Origin: an uncultured Pelagibacteraceae bacterium
GTDB lineage: Bacteria; Pseudomonadota; Alphaproteobacteria; Pelagibacterales; Pelagibacteraceae
Reading direction: 5' to 3'
Assembly: GCA_902521075.1 (NCBI GenBank)
Contig: CABYQM010000001.1
Location: 1 to 64,000, forward strand
DNA: 64,000 nucleotides
The notes below the pieces were generated by a model. It saw only the letters and a program-made list of their open reading frames with translations. It did not search any database and was not told where the DNA came from. Position 1 is the first letter of the stretch, and each line of letters opens with the position of its first letter. The translations under genes were made by a program, and so were the position numbers. Shown here piece by piece: positions 26,646-36,800 of the stretch.

Positions 26646-27452
26646 ATGAAGATTTTATTTTTAGGTGATATAGTTGGAGACGCAGGTTTTAAATCAGTAA
26701 AAAAAAACTTGCCAAATATAGTCTTAAAAAAAGGTATAGATTTTGTTTGTGTTAACGGTGAAAATGCAGCCAGTGAAGGTGTGGGTCTAACTGAAAATAT
26801 TGCTAATGAACTTTTTAATGTAGGTGTAGATGTAATTACGACAGGCAATCATGTTTGGGATCAAAAAGAAATTTATGAATATATAAAAACTGAAAAAAAA
26901 TTATTAAGACCAATTAATATGAGTGGAAATTTACCTGGTAAAGGTTTTTCCATATTCAATTCGAAAAAAAATCTAAAAGTTGGTGTACTAAATCTTATGG
27001 GTAACGTATTTATGAAAAAGTGTGACGATGTTTTTAAAATTGCTACTGAATTTATTGCAGAAAAAAAAAAATCAAAAGATTATGATTTTTTAATAGTGGA
27101 TTTTCATGGAGAAATAACAAGTGAAAAAATGGCTATAGGCAATCTATTTGATGGATATGCAACTTTAGTTGTAGGTACCCATACGCACGTGCCAACAAAT
27201 GATGCAAGAGTCCTAAAAAATGGAACTAGCTATATTACTGACGCTGGAATGTGTGGAGACTATGACTCGGTAATTGGTATGAATGCACAAAATTCAATTA
27301 ATAGATTTCTAAAAAAAGAAGCTGTAAAACATTTTCCTGCCAATGGAGAAGCATCTCTTAGTGGGGTAGTTGTAGATTGCGATGTAAGAAATGGACTAGC
27401 AAAAAATATAGAAAGTTTCATTTTTGGTGGGAGTTTAAATAACGTAAATTAA
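26646..27452 (+). CDS. YmdB-type metallophosphoesterase (TIGR00282)
   Basis: The 268-residue protein has FLGDIVGDAGF, CVNGENAASEGVGLTE, TTGNHVWDQKE, LRPINMSGNLPG, DFHGEITSEKMA and GTHTHVPTND, a complete dinuclear metal centre. Family members act as 2',3'-cyclic nucleotide phosphodiesterases. It lies 2 nt from each neighbour in a tight operon between 5-FCL and yebC. Confidence 0.93.
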   Translation: MKILFLGDIVGDAGFKSVKKNLPNIVLKKGIDFVCVNGENAASEGVGLTENIANELFNVGVDVITTGNHVWDQKEIYEYIKTEKKLLRPINMSGNLPGKGFSIFNSKKNLKVGVLNLMGNVFMKKCDDVFKIATEFIAEKKKSKDYDFLIVDFHGEITSEKMAIGNLFDGYATLVVGTHTHVPTNDARVLKNGTSYITDAGMCGDYDSVIGMNAQNSINRFLKKEAVKHFPANGEASLSGVVVDCDVRNGLAKNIESFIFGGSLNNVN

Positions 27453-27454
27453 TT

Positions 27455-28177
27455 ATGGCTGGACACTCACATTGGGCGGGTATTAAACATAAAAAAGGCA
27501 AAGCTGACAAACAGAGATCAAAAATTTTTTCTAAACTCTCCAGAGAAATCACTGTAGCTGCAAAATTAGGAGATAAGAATCCCGATATGAATTCGAGATT
27601 AAGATCAGCAATACAAGCAGCCAGATCAGCTAACATGCCAAAAGATAATATTGAGAGAGCAATTGAAAAGTCTTCTAACAATGATCAATCAAATTTTGAA
27701 AATATTAGGTATGAAGGTTTTGGACCTAGCAAATCTGCTGTAATAGTTGAAGCATTGACTGATAATAAAAATAGAACTGCTTCTAATATAAGAACAATAT
27801 TTTCAAAAAATAACGGTTCTTTAGGAACCCAGGGCTCTGCATCACATAATTTTCAAAGATTGGGCGTAATTAAAATAGATAAAAATGAAATTGAACAAGA
27901 TAAAATTTTTGAATTAGCAATCGAGTCGGGTGCAAATGATTGTATTTCTCGTGATGAATTTCATGAAGTACATACGGATATCGATGAAATATATGAGGTA
28001 AAAAAAAAATTTGAAAAAGTTATTGCAAATTTTCTTTCTACTGAAATCGAGTGGTTACCCATAAATAAGGTATCTCTTAAAGGTGAAGAAAATCAAAATA
28101 TGGTAAAATTTTTAGAAACTCTTGACGATGAGGATGATGTACAAAATGTTTATACAAATGTTAACTTTGAAGATTAA
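27455..28177 (+). CDS. yebC: YebC/PmpR family regulator (TACO1-like)
   Basis: The 240-residue protein starts MAGHSHWAGIKHKKGKADKQR and contains SREITVAAK, NMPKDNIERAIEK, YEGFGP and NRTASNIRTIFSKNNG. This is full-length YebC, historically called a transcriptional regulator and also proposed to aid translation of proline-rich stretches. It abuts the RuvC-like gene (0 nt), the ancestral yebC-ruvC arrangement. Confidence 0.96.
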   Translation: MAGHSHWAGIKHKKGKADKQRSKIFSKLSREITVAAKLGDKNPDMNSRLRSAIQAARSANMPKDNIERAIEKSSNNDQSNFENIRYEGFGPSKSAVIVEALTDNKNRTASNIRTIFSKNNGSLGTQGSASHNFQRLGVIKIDKNEIEQDKIFELAIESGANDCISRDEFHEVHTDIDEIYEVKKKFEKVIANFLSTEIEWLPINKVSLKGEENQNMVKFLETLDDEDDVQNVYTNVNFED

Positions 28178-28675
28178 ATGATAATTGTTGGAATTGATCC
28201 AGGAATAGCAGGTGCTATCTGTTTTTTTTCTAATGGGAATGTTATTAATGTAATCGACATGCCTACAATGGCTGAAGGAAAAAAAAATAAAAAACAAGTT
28301 AATGGTAGGCAAATTTATAATGAAATAATGCTAATAAAAAATAAATTTAAGAACGAAAAAATGAGTGTAATAGTCGAACAAGTTTCTGCTATGCCAGGAC
28401 AAGGTGTAACAAGCATGTTTAATTTTGGACAATCATTTGGAGTAATTAAAGGCATATGTTCTGCAATGGAGCTTCCTATTTTTTATGTTAGACCAGCAAA
28501 ATGGAAAAAGCATTTTAATTTGATCAATTCTGAAAAAGATGCCAGTCGAACTAAAGCAATAAATATGTTTCCTAGAATTTCTAATGAGTTATCAAGAAAA
28601 AAAGACAATAATAAAGCAGATGCTATTTTAATTGCTCAGTATTTTGAAAACACAAGGGAAAACAACGATAACTAG
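28178..28675 (+). CDS. RuvC-like Holliday junction resolvase, divergent
   Basis: The 165-residue RNase H-fold nuclease has VGIDPGIAGAI (D7), VIVEQVSAMPGQGVTSMFNFG (E67) and NKADAILIAQYF (D148), which match RuvC catalytic positions. The middle region (PTMAEGKKNKKQVNGRQI, then VRPAKWKKHF) resembles phage or plasmid RuvC-like resolvases more than canonical cellular RuvC. It occupies the ruvC position after yebC, but ruvA, ruvB and ybgC do not follow; tolQ is next after 56 nt. It presumably resolves branched DNA without the RuvAB motor (inference). Confidence 0.82.
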   Translation: MIIVGIDPGIAGAICFFSNGNVINVIDMPTMAEGKKNKKQVNGRQIYNEIMLIKNKFKNEKMSVIVEQVSAMPGQGVTSMFNFGQSFGVIKGICSAMELPIFYVRPAKWKKHFNLINSEKDASRTKAINMFPRISNELSRKKDNNKADAILIAQYFENTRENNDN

Positions 28676-28731
28676 ACTATTAGAGTTTTTTGAAGACAAA
28701 TTAATGACATATTTTAATGGGAAACGATTGA

Positions 28732-29406
28732 ATGGAAGCAGATATTGCAACGCAAAGTTTAGGTTTAGCAAGTAACACAGATTTTTCTTTAATTAGTTTA
28801 TTTTTACGTGCGGATATAATTGTCAAGTCAGTAATCATAATATTAATTGTAAGTTCTATTTATTCATGGGCAATAATATTTGAAAAAATAAGAATGTTTA
28901 GAAAAATTAATAAAAGCGCTGAGGAATTTGAAGAGAAATTCTGGAAATCAAAGTCTGCTGAAACATTTTATAACAGTCTGCCTTCAAATATTGAGGATCC
29001 TATGGCAAAATTATTTAAAAGTTCTATGCAAACAGTTATGAAAACTAGATCAAAATCAAATTTATCTGAGAGACTATCTAGTGTTTTAGAAGTAAATATT
29101 GAAAAACAAATGGTAGCAGTTGAAAAGTATAATAGTTTTTTAGCAACTGTTGGATCGACAGCTCCATTTATAGGATTGTTTGGAACTGTTTGGGGAATTA
29201 TGAATTCATTTCAATCGATTGCAATTTCAAGAAACACTAGCCTTGCAATAGTTGCCCCAGGTATTGCAGAAGCCTTATTTGCAACTGCACTTGGATTATT
29301 AGCTGCAATTCCTGCTGTAATTGCGTATAATAAATTTAATTCAGACTCTAGAAAATACTCTCAAAAATTAGAAAATTTTTCAAAAAGATTCTTATCAATT
29401 ATTTAA
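28732..29406 (+). CDS. tolQ: Tol-Pal system proton channel TolQ
   Basis: The 224-residue protein has three TM helices (around residues 25-50, 130-155 and 170-195). It carries the MotA/TolQ/ExbB signature GSTAPFIGLFGTVWGIMNSF and IAEALFATALGLLAAIPAVIAYN. Together with TolR it uses proton flow to energise TolA for outer-membrane constriction at division. It starts the tolQRAB-pal operon; the ATG is preceded by GGGAAACGATTG, a weak ribosome-binding site. Confidence 0.95.
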   Translation: MEADIATQSLGLASNTDFSLISLFLRADIIVKSVIIILIVSSIYSWAIIFEKIRMFRKINKSAEEFEEKFWKSKSAETFYNSLPSNIEDPMAKLFKSSMQTVMKTRSKSNLSERLSSVLEVNIEKQMVAVEKYNSFLATVGSTAPFIGLFGTVWGIMNSFQSIAISRNTSLAIVAPGIAEALFATALGLLAAIPAVIAYNKFNSDSRKYSQKLENFSKRFLSII

Positions 29407-29823
29407 ATGGGATTTAAGCTCAAAAGTTCAAGAAACGATCCAATGAGTGAAATTAATGTTACACCATTTGTTGATGTAATGTTGGTTTTGCTAATTATAT
29501 TCATGGTCACTGCGCCATTGCTTACAGTTGGAGTCCAGGTAGATCTGCCAGAAACTTCAGCTGACACACTTCCTGAGGAAAATGAACCATTAACTTTAAC
29601 AATTAATTCTAAAGGTGAAATTTTTATTCAGGAAACAAAAGTTGAGTTTAACAATTTGATTGTAAAAATATTGGCAGTTTCAAATAATAGAACTGATACA
29701 AGAATTTATGTTAGGGGAGACAAAGCTATTAACTATGGAAGGGTTCTTGAAATTATGGGAATGCTTTCAGGGTCGGGATTTACAAAAGTTGCTTTAATAT
29801 CTGAACCGAATAAAGAGAGATAG
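29407..29823 (+). CDS. tolR: Tol-Pal system protein TolR
   Basis: The 138-residue protein has SEINVTPFVDVMLVLLIIFMVTAP, the single TM helix carrying the proton-accepting aspartate, followed by a periplasmic domain (VQVDLPETSADTL, then IYVRGDKAINYG). It begins directly after the tolQ stop. ExbD is the paralogue, but the operon context decides for TolR. Confidence 0.95.
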   Translation: MGFKLKSSRNDPMSEINVTPFVDVMLVLLIIFMVTAPLLTVGVQVDLPETSADTLPEENEPLTLTINSKGEIFIQETKVEFNNLIVKILAVSNNRTDTRIYVRGDKAINYGRVLEIMGMLSGSGFTKVALISEPNKER

Positions 29824-29828
29824 AGATT

Positions 29829-30797
29829 ATGTATCGAGGTCTTTTAATCTCATCTGGATTTCATGTCGCTATTGTTATGGTGAGTATTTTGGCTTTACCA
29901 TTTGTTGCCAAAAAACCTCTGGATATTCCACCTCTTATTTCTGTTGAGCTTATTCAAATAGCTGAAAAGACAAATATTCCTTTCGCACCAAAAGCATCAA
30001 AAATAATTGAGAAGGCAAAAAAAGAAAATGAAAAGCTTTTGTCTGAACAGGCCCCTCCTAAAAAAGTAAAAAAAGATGAAAAAAAAGAAGTTCAAACAGA
30101 TAAAAAAAAAAATGAAATTTCTAAGGTTGCATCAAAAAAAACACCAACCAGTGAAAATAAAATAGAAAAGTTAAAAAAAGAAAAATTAAACGCTGTACCT
30201 ATGCCAGATGAAGATAAACAAAAAATTCAACCTAAAGAAGAAAAAAAGCAGAAACCTTCAAAAGAAATCAATGACGAAAATATCAAAAAAATTGTTCAAA
30301 CTAAAAAACCTATTTTGGATGAAAAAAAAGTTAAACAAGTTTCTGAATTTGAAAAGAAAGAAAAATTAGATTTAAATGAAATTGCAGCTTTAATTGATAA
30401 AAAAAAAGAAAATTTAGCAGAAACAAAAAAAGAAGTTGATAAGATTTCTCAATCAACTGATGAAACTATGGATTATTCAAAATTAACCCTAAGTGAAGAG
30501 GACGCATTAAAGGCTCAAATATTTACATGCTGGAGTGTTCCTATAGGTTTGCCATTTAGTGAAGATTTATTAGTTAGAGTTAAACTCCAATTAAAACCAG
30601 ACGGAACAATTGAAAAACTCGAAATGTTAGATCATGTAAAAATGAATACACCTGGTAAAGAAAAATTTAGAACACTAGCAGATAGTGTAAGACGAGCTAT
30701 TCAGTTGTGTAATCCATTAAAAGTTCCCACAAGTGGTTATGAAAGATGGAAAAATATGATTTTAAATTTTGATGCTCGTGATATGCTTGGAGGATAA
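29829..30797 (+). CDS. tolA: Tol-Pal system protein TolA
   Basis: The 322-residue protein has an N-terminal TM helix ([18 protein letters not shown]), a long Lys/Glu-rich helical spacer spanning the periplasm (about residues 55-210), and a small C-terminal domain ([19 protein letters not shown], then [13 protein letters not shown]) with the two conserved cysteines of the alphaproteobacterial TolA end. It connects TolQR to TolB/Pal. Its stop and the tolB start share one base (TAATG). Confidence 0.92.
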   Translation: MYRGLLISSGFHVAIVMVSILALPFVAKKPLDIPPLISVELIQIAEKTNIPFAPKASKIIEKAKKENEKLLSEQAPPKKVKKDEKKEVQTDKKKNEISKVASKKTPTSENKIEKLKKEKLNAVPMPDEDKQKIQPKEEKKQKPSKEINDENIKKIVQTKKPILDEKKVKQVSEFEKKEKLDLNEIAALIDKKKENLAETKKEVDKISQSTDETMDYSKLTLSEEDALKAQIFTCWSVPIGLPFSEDLLVRVKLQLKPDGTIEKLEMLDHVKMNTPGKEKFRTLADSVRRAIQLCNPLKVPTSGYERWKNMILNFDARDMLGG

Positions 30798-32143
30798 TGA
30801 TTAGAATATTTAATTTATTTTTTATTATATTTTTTTTATTATCAGCCAAGGCTTATTCTTTAATAGAGATTGATATAACCAGGGGCAATTTAGATCCTTT
30901 ACCAATTGCAGTTTCTCCACTGTTTCAAGATGATAGTTCAAAAAGAAATTCAATTAATGAAATTAAAATTGAAAATGTTGGATCTGAGATTTCATTAGTT
31001 GTAGAAAATAATTTGAAAATTTCAGGTTTATTTAATCCTCTTAATAAAGAAGCATTTTTACAAAAGCCAGATATTGCTCATTTAAAACCAAGATTTGAGG
31101 ATTGGGCATTGATTAAAGCTCAAGCTTTAATTACAGGCAAAGTAACAATTGAGGACAAAAAATTAAAAGTTGAATTCAGACTATGGGATATTTTAGCTGG
31201 AAGAGAAATGATGGCTTTAGCATTTACAACGGTTCCAAGTAATTGGAGGAGAGTTGGACATATAATTTCTGATAAAGTTTATGAAAGATTAACCGGAGAA
31301 AAAGGATATTTTGATACCAGAATTATTTATGTATCTGAAGAAGGACCTAAGACTGCAAGAGTTAAGAAATTAGCAATTATGGATCAAGATGGTTTTAACA
31401 CAAAATATTTAACATTAGGAAATGAATTAGTTTTAACTCCTCGATTTAATCCGACAAGTCAAATGGTGACTTACCTATCTTATTTTAAAAATCTACCAAG
31501 AGTATATTTATTAGATATTGAAACTGGTACTCAAGAAGTAGTTGGTGATTTTCCAGGAATGACGTTTGCTCCACGATTTTCACCAGATGGAAAAAAAATT
31601 ATTATGAGTTTTGCAAAAGATGGAAACTCAGATATTTATACAATGGATTTAGAAAATAGAATTGTTGAAAGAATAACTAATCATCCATCAATTGATACAT
31701 CGCCTTCTTACTCACCTGATAATCGATTTATAACTTTTAATTCTGATAGAAGTGGGTTTCAACAAATCTATGTAATGAAATCTGATGGTTCAAATGTAAA
31801 AAGAATTTCATTTGGCAAAGGATTGTATGGCACGCCTGTATGGTCTCCAAGAGGTGATTTAATTGCGTTTACAAAATTACATAAAGGAAAATTTTATATC
31901 GGTGTTATGCGAACCGATGGTTCTGGAGAAAGATTATTGACTGAAAATTACTATCAAGAAGCTCCTTCTTGGTCTCCAAATGGAAGAGTATTAATTTTTT
32001 ATAGAGAGACCAAATCTAACGATAAAGGTGAAGGATTTAGTGCCAAGTTATGGTCTATAGATCTTACAGGTTATAATGAAAGGCAAGTTCAAACAGAGAC
32101 GGATGCCTCGGACCCATCTTGGTCGTCTTTATTAAGTAATTAG
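30797..32143 (+). CDS. tolB: Tol-Pal system beta-propeller protein TolB
   Basis: The 448-residue protein has a signal peptide ([20 protein letters not shown]), an N-terminal domain, then WD40-like TolB repeats: [51 protein letters not shown] and [15 protein letters not shown]. It is periplasmic and bridges TolA and Pal. It ends 99 nt before pal, a gap with AT-rich sequence and the pal ribosome-binding site but no other gene. Confidence 0.96.
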   Translation: MIRIFNLFFIIFFLLSAKAYSLIEIDITRGNLDPLPIAVSPLFQDDSSKRNSINEIKIENVGSEISLVVENNLKISGLFNPLNKEAFLQKPDIAHLKPRFEDWALIKAQALITGKVTIEDKKLKVEFRLWDILAGREMMALAFTTVPSNWRRVGHIISDKVYERLTGEKGYFDTRIIYVSEEGPKTARVKKLAIMDQDGFNTKYLTLGNELVLTPRFNPTSQMVTYLSYFKNLPRVYLLDIETGTQEVVGDFPGMTFAPRFSPDGKKIIMSFAKDGNSDIYTMDLENRIVERITNHPSIDTSPSYSPDNRFITFNSDRSGFQQIYVMKSDGSNVKRISFGKGLYGTPVWSPRGDLIAFTKLHKGKFYIGVMRTDGSGERLLTENYYQEAPSWSPNGRVLIFYRETKSNDKGEGFSAKLWSIDLTGYNERQVQTETDASDPSWSSLLSN

Positions 32144-32242
32144 GGCTTTTTTATTAATTTTTAATATAAATTAAGTTGATTTTTATGCTTGAAACATCTA
32201 ATTAGTTGTGAAAAAGTTCTAATAAATTATTAAGGAGCATTA

Positions 32243-32731
32243 ATGAATTTTAGCAAATCATTTAGAAATACTTTTCTAGTTATATTATTAAGTTTAATCG
32301 TATCGGCTTGTGCTACGAAAAAAACCACTACGACAGTTGAGGGTCAAATGCAAGGTGATGTCTACACAGGAACTGATACAGTTAAATATTTAGCTGACGG
32401 TGTTCCGGACAGAGTATTTTTTGCGACAAACGAATCTATTTTAACAACTAAATCAAGAGACACATTAAGAAAACAGGCAAATTGGTTAAGAGAGAATTCT
32501 AGCATCAATGTTGTGGTAGAAGGTCATGCCGATGAAAGAGGAACAAGAGAATATAACTTGGCATTAGGTGAAAGAAGAGCAAATGCTGCCAAAGATTATC
32601 TGATCACCTATGGAATATCTGCTGATAGAATTTCAGTAATAAGTTATGGAAAAGAAAGACCAGTTGACTCAGGTTCAAATCCGCTTTCTTGGTCTAAGAA
32701 TAGAAGATCTGTAACTGTAAAAGCTAATTAA
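32243..32731 (+). CDS. pal: Peptidoglycan-associated lipoprotein Pal
   Basis: The 162-residue lipoprotein has the signal LVILLSLIVSAC, where the cysteine after VSA is the lipid-modified residue. It continues with an OmpA-like domain: RVFFATNESIL, VVVEGHADERGTREYNLALGERRA and RISVISYGKERPV. It anchors the outer membrane to peptidoglycan. A strong AAGGAG lies 5-6 nt before the ATG, unusual for this AT-rich window and consistent with an abundant protein. A clear terminator follows. Confidence 0.96.
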   Translation: MNFSKSFRNTFLVILLSLIVSACATKKTTTTVEGQMQGDVYTGTDTVKYLADGVPDRVFFATNESILTTKSRDTLRKQANWLRENSSINVVVEGHADERGTREYNLALGERRANAAKDYLITYGISADRISVISYGKERPVDSGSNPLSWSKNRRSVTVKAN

Positions 32732-32748
32732 AGCTATTTTAAATATTT

Positions 32749-32792
32749 AAAGACCCTGAAATTATTGTAAATAATTTAAGGGTCTTTTTTTT
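32749..32792 (+). terminator. Rho-independent terminator after pal
   Basis: AAAGACCCT pairs with AGGGTCTTT. The intervening AAATTATT/AATAATTT extends the stem around a GTA loop, with one G-A mismatch, and a run of eight Ts ends it. It is the strongest terminator seen in the window and separates tolQRAB-pal from cpoB. Confidence 0.9.
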
Positions 32793-32820
32793 GCCATCAT
32801 TATAATTAAAGAATAATTTA

Positions 32821-33825
32821 ATGTTTAAAAAGTTTATTAATATTTTTATTTATATAATTTCAATTTTTTTTATTACATTTAGTGCAGGTTCTGAGGAATT
32901 GAATATGAGAGAAATCTTAGAAATTATTCAAAAAGATCTTAGAACATTGGAAAGAGCAGTTTATTCAGAGTCATTTCAGAAAAAAACTGGAGCAGAAACC
33001 TCTTTGTCAAATAAAGAAACAGAAGATGCTTTGACAAGACATTTGTTAAAATTATCTGAAATAGAAAAACAATTTCAAAATTTGACTAACAAATTTGAAG
33101 AAATTAATTTTAAAGTAGATAAATTATCATCTAGACTGTCTAAAACACAAGCAGATAACCAATTAAGATTTCAAGATTTAGAAAACAATTCTAGCCTTGT
33201 TCAAAAAAATGAAATTAATGAACAAAATTTATTAACAAATGAAAATTCAGAGACAAATCTAGCCAGCAAAAAAATTATGCCAGGTACATCTCAGCCTCAA
33301 GATTTAGGAACAATATCTTATAAAGACATGACAGACACAAGTGAGACACAAGCAATTAAATCTGTTGAGACAACTAAAACTATTTTAACAGAAAATTTTA
33401 TTAGTGAGGAAAAAATTTTACCTGATGCATCTCCATTAGAACAATATGAATTTGCAACAAGTTTTTTAAAAGTTGGAGATTATAATATGGCAGAAAGAGC
33501 GTTTAGAGAATTTGTGGACACAAATCCAGATAATGATCTTTCTGGAAATGCACAATATTGGTATGCAGAGACTTTTAGAATAAGACAGCTCTACACAGAT
33601 GCAGCATCTGCTTATTTAGAAGGTTATCAAAAATATCCAAAGAGTGAAAAAGCACCTATTAACCTTTTGAAGCTTGGTGTATCTTTAGTTCAAATAGGAG
33701 AGAAAGATCAGGGTTGCTTGATGATTGCTGGTGTTAAAAAACAGTATCCAAATGCTACTCAATCAGTTCTTCAAAAAGCTAAATATGAAGAGAAAAAGTT
33801 TGAGTGTAACAAAGAAAACTCTTAA
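32821..33825 (+). CDS. cpoB: Cell division coordinator CpoB / YbgF
   Basis: The 334-residue protein has a signal-like N-terminus (FINIFIYIISIFFITFSAGS) and a coiled-coil region (KLSEIEKQFQNLTNKFEEIN). It ends with three TPR units beginning EQYEFATSFLKVGDYNMAERAF, then AQYWYAETFRIRQLYTDAA. This is the YbgF/CpoB layout and its position after pal is canonical. It links peptidoglycan synthesis to Tol function. The stop overlaps the tilS start. Confidence 0.9.
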   Translation: MFKKFINIFIYIISIFFITFSAGSEELNMREILEIIQKDLRTLERAVYSESFQKKTGAETSLSNKETEDALTRHLLKLSEIEKQFQNLTNKFEEINFKVDKLSSRLSKTQADNQLRFQDLENNSSLVQKNEINEQNLLTNENSETNLASKKIMPGTSQPQDLGTISYKDMTDTSETQAIKSVETTKTILTENFISEEKILPDASPLEQYEFATSFLKVGDYNMAERAFREFVDTNPDNDLSGNAQYWYAETFRIRQLYTDAASAYLEGYQKYPKSEKAPINLLKLGVSLVQIGEKDQGCLMIAGVKKQYPNATQSVLQKAKYEEKKFECNKENS

Positions 33826-34837
33826 TTTTTACCTAACAAAATTAAAGGATCCACAGGTAAGAAAATTATATAGCTTATTTGCAAATAATCTCGCATCTAT
33901 GGATTTGTCCAATAAAAAGATTATGGTTGGGGTATCTGGTGGTGCTGATAGCTTAGCTGTTTTATTTTTCTCTAAGTGCTATGCTTTAAAACATCATACT
34001 AAATTGTACCCTGTAATAATAGATCATAAACTAAGAAAAGAATCAACAATTGAAGCTAAAAACCTAAAGTATAAACTTAAAAAAAATTTTAAAATTAATT
34101 GTAAAATTCTCTCAAAAAAAATTGTTAAAATTAATAACAATATACAGTCTTATGCAAGAGACTTAAGATATGATTTATTTTTTGAAGAGTGCAGTAAACA
34201 AAAAATAGACTATCTTATATTAGGTCATCATAAAGATGATCTAATTGAAAATTTCTTTATAAGATTTCTTAGAGGCTCTGGTTTAAAAGGACTTGTTTCT
34301 TTTGACAAAAACGTAATAATTTATAATGGAATTAATGTTATTAGACCATTTCTATCTATTTCAAAAAAAGATCTTCTTAAAATAAATAAAAAAACATTTG
34401 AATTTTTTATAGAAGATCCCACAAATAATGATGATAAATTTTTAAGGAGTAGAATTAGAAAACTTCTAATAAATTTAGACAAAGAAGGACTAAAGTTTAA
34501 TAAATTTTATTTAACTTTAAAAAATTTGTCAAAAAGTGATCAAGTAATAGAATTTTATGTTGATAAAAATATTTTTGAAAACTCAAAGTATTTTGAGAAA
34601 GATAAAAAAATAATATTAAACCAATCTTTTTTTAATAATCCTGAGGAAATTATTATGAGAAGTATTATACAAGTAATTAAACGCATTAGTTCGAAAAAAA
34701 ACTATCCAAGAGGCAAAAAGGTGAATAGTCTTATAGATTCTATAAAGTCTTCAAACAAAAACGTGAAATTAACACTTTCTGGATGTATTATCGAGAAAAT
34801 TCAAGATTCGGTGATTATTTACCCAGAAAAACGATAA
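33785..34837 (+). CDS. tilS: tRNA(Ile)-lysidine synthase
   Basis: The N-type PP-loop IMVGVSGGADSLAVL lies about 50 residues in from the ATG at 33785; VIIDHKLRKEST, YLILGHHKDDLIENFFIR and IRPFLSISKKDL follow. The track start at 33725 lies 100 nt inside cpoB; the ATG at 33785 gives 350 residues and a 41-nt overlap. The enzyme converts C34 of tRNA-Ile(CAU) to lysidine. Placement between cpoB and ftsH is conserved in proteobacteria. Confidence 0.88.
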   Translation: MKRKSLSVTKKTLNFYLTKLKDPQVRKLYSLFANNLASMDLSNKKIMVGVSGGADSLAVLFFSKCYALKHHTKLYPVIIDHKLRKESTIEAKNLKYKLKKNFKINCKILSKKIVKINNNIQSYARDLRYDLFFEECSKQKIDYLILGHHKDDLIENFFIRFLRGSGLKGLVSFDKNVIIYNGINVIRPFLSISKKDLLKINKKTFEFFIEDPTNNDDKFLRSRIRKLLINLDKEGLKFNKFYLTLKNLSKSDQVIEFYVDKNIFENSKYFEKDKKIILNQSFFNNPEEIIMRSIIQVIKRISSKKNYPRGKKVNSLIDSIKSSNKNVKLTLSGCIIEKIQDSVIIYPEKR

Positions 34838-34858
34838 TTTTCTTGTTAAATGATCAAA

Positions 34859-34886
34859 TTGACACTTGTTAATTTACTAATAATTC
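34859..34886 (+). promoter_or_regulatory. Possible ftsH promoter
   Basis: A perfect TTGACA (34859-34864) is followed at 16 nt by TAATTC, a poor -10 match, within the 64-nt gap before ftsH. A real -35 seems plausible, but the -10 is weak and the region AT-rich, so this is tentative. Confidence 0.3.
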
Positions 34887-34901
34887 TTAATTTAGTGCTC
34901 T

Positions 34902-36794
34902 ATGAATTTTAAAAACTTAGCTATGTGGGGAATAATCGTTATTTTAACGATTGGTCTTTATAATATGTTTAAGAACCCACAAGGTTCGATTTCTCAAAAA
35001 AATAAAATTATTTTCTCAGAATTCTTAACCGAAGTCGATAATGGAAGAGTCGTTAAAGTAGAGATACAAGGAAAAAATATAAAAGGAGTATTATCAAATG
35101 GAAATCAATTCACTACTTATGCTCCTGAAGACCCGAACTTAATCCAGAAACTAAGCGATAAAGGTGTAAGCATCTCAGCAAGTCCATTAGAAGAAAAAAT
35201 GCCTTCATTATTGGGAATACTTCTTTCTTGGTTTCCAATGCTTTTATTAATTGCTGTTTGGATCTTCTTTATGAGACAAATGCAAGGTGGAAAAGGTGGG
35301 GCAATGGGATTTGGAAGATCGAAAGCAAAAATGATGAATGAAGTAAAAGGAAAAGTTACTTTTAATGATGTTGCCGGTGTTGAGGAAGCTAAAGAGGAAG
35401 TAGAGGAAGTAGTTGAATTTTTAAAAGATCCAAGAAAATTTAGTAGATTAGGTGGTAAGATACCAAGAGGTTGTTTATTAGTGGGTCCCCCAGGAACTGG
35501 TAAGACCTTACTGGCAAGAGCAATTGCTGGTGAAGCAGGTGTGCCATTTTTTACAATATCTGGGTCAGATTTTGTAGAAATGTTTGTTGGTGTTGGAGCT
35601 TCCAGAGTTAGAGACATGTTTGAACAAGGAAAGAAACACTCTCCATGTATAATATTTATTGATGAGATTGATGCAGTTGGAAGAAGTAGAGGAGCTGGAC
35701 TTGGTGGTGGAAATGATGAGAGAGAGCAAACACTTAATCAGTTATTAGTTGAGATGGATGGCTTTGATACAAATGAAGGTGTAATTATTATTGCTGCAAC
35801 TAATAGACCAGATGTATTAGATCCTGCTCTTTTAAGACCAGGAAGGTTCGATAGACAAGTTGTAGTTTCCAATCCAGATTTACTTGGAAGGGAAAAAATT
35901 TTAAAAGTACACGCAAAAAAAATATCAATGGCACCAGATGTAAATTTAAGAACAGTGGCAAGAGGAACACCAGGGTTTTCTGGAGCAGATTTAGCTAATC
36001 TTGTAAATGAAGCAGCATTGCTGGCAGCAAGAAAAAATAAAAGAATTGTAACTTATCAAGAATTTGAAGAAGCAAAAGATAAAGTAATGATGGGTTCTGA
36101 AAGAAGATCAATGGTAATGTCCGAAGAAGAAAAAAGACTCACAGCTTATCACGAAGCTGGACACGCTATTGTAACAATTAATGAAAAAGCAGCTTATCCT
36201 ATTCACAAAGCAACGATTATACCAAGAGGCAGAGCTTTAGGAATGGTGATGCAATTACCAGAAAGAGATGAAGTTTCCCAAACAAGAGAGCAATTACATG
36301 CTCAAATGGCAATAGCTATGGGAGGTAGAGTTGCAGAAGAAATAATTTTTGGAGATGATAAAGTCACAACTGGAGCAGTAAGTGATATTGAACAGGCTAC
36401 GAAAAGAGCAAGAGCAATGGTTATGAGAGCTGGTTTAAGTAAAGAAATGGGTCCTGTTGCTTATGGGGAAAATGAAGAAGAAGTGTTTTTAGGTAGATCA
36501 GTTGCCAGACAACAGAACATGTCAGAAGAAACTGCTAAAAAAGTTGACAGTGAAATTAAGAAATTTGTTGAAATGGGCTATGAAAGAGCAAGAAAAGTTT
36601 TAACTGAAAAAATTGATGATTTGCATAAATTGGCAAAAGCCTTACTTACTTATGAAACTTTGACAGGAGAAGAAATAGAAGATTTAATAAATAAAAATAT
36701 ATATCCAAAAAATAAAGAGGATCTTAAAGTTGAAGATGATGATCAAAGCTCAGCACTCGGCTCAATGGGCTTAAAACCAAAGATTGTGCACTAA
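34902..36794 (+). CDS. ftsH: ATP-dependent zinc metalloprotease FtsH
   Basis: The 630-residue protein has two N-terminal TM helices, the AAA module ([31 protein letters not shown], second-region-of-homology [19 protein letters not shown]), and the protease motif [10 protein letters not shown]. It degrades membrane and regulatory proteins and in other bacteria turns over sigma-32, whose gene is at 41301. HflK/HflC, its modulators, are encoded at the right end of this window. Complete and typical. Confidence 0.98.
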   Translation: MNFKNLAMWGIIVILTIGLYNMFKNPQGSISQKNKIIFSEFLTEVDNGRVVKVEIQGKNIKGVLSNGNQFTTYAPEDPNLIQKLSDKGVSISASPLEEKMPSLLGILLSWFPMLLLIAVWIFFMRQMQGGKGGAMGFGRSKAKMMNEVKGKVTFNDVAGVEEAKEEVEEVVEFLKDPRKFSRLGGKIPRGCLLVGPPGTGKTLLARAIAGEAGVPFFTISGSDFVEMFVGVGASRVRDMFEQGKKHSPCIIFIDEIDAVGRSRGAGLGGGNDEREQTLNQLLVEMDGFDTNEGVIIIAATNRPDVLDPALLRPGRFDRQVVVSNPDLLGREKILKVHAKKISMAPDVNLRTVARGTPGFSGADLANLVNEAALLAARKNKRIVTYQEFEEAKDKVMMGSERRSMVMSEEEKRLTAYHEAGHAIVTINEKAAYPIHKATIIPRGRALGMVMQLPERDEVSQTREQLHAQMAIAMGGRVAEEIIFGDDKVTTGAVSDIEQATKRARAMVMRAGLSKEMGPVAYGENEEEVFLGRSVARQQNMSEETAKKVDSEIKKFVEMGYERARKVLTEKIDDLHKLAKALLTYETLTGEEIEDLINKNIYPKNKEDLKVEDDDQSSALGSMGLKPKIVH

Positions 36795-36800
36795 GCACTA

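Noticed and set aside
29829-30797. Lys/Glu repeats in tolA as a possible DNA repeat or horizontally acquired segment
   Set aside because: A charged helical spacer is the normal central domain of TolA, and the DNA shows no true tandem repeat.
35117-35617. 166-aa minus-strand ORF inside ftsH
   Set aside because: It is a shadow of the strongly conserved FtsH reading frame and has low-complexity Pro/Ser content without any domain.
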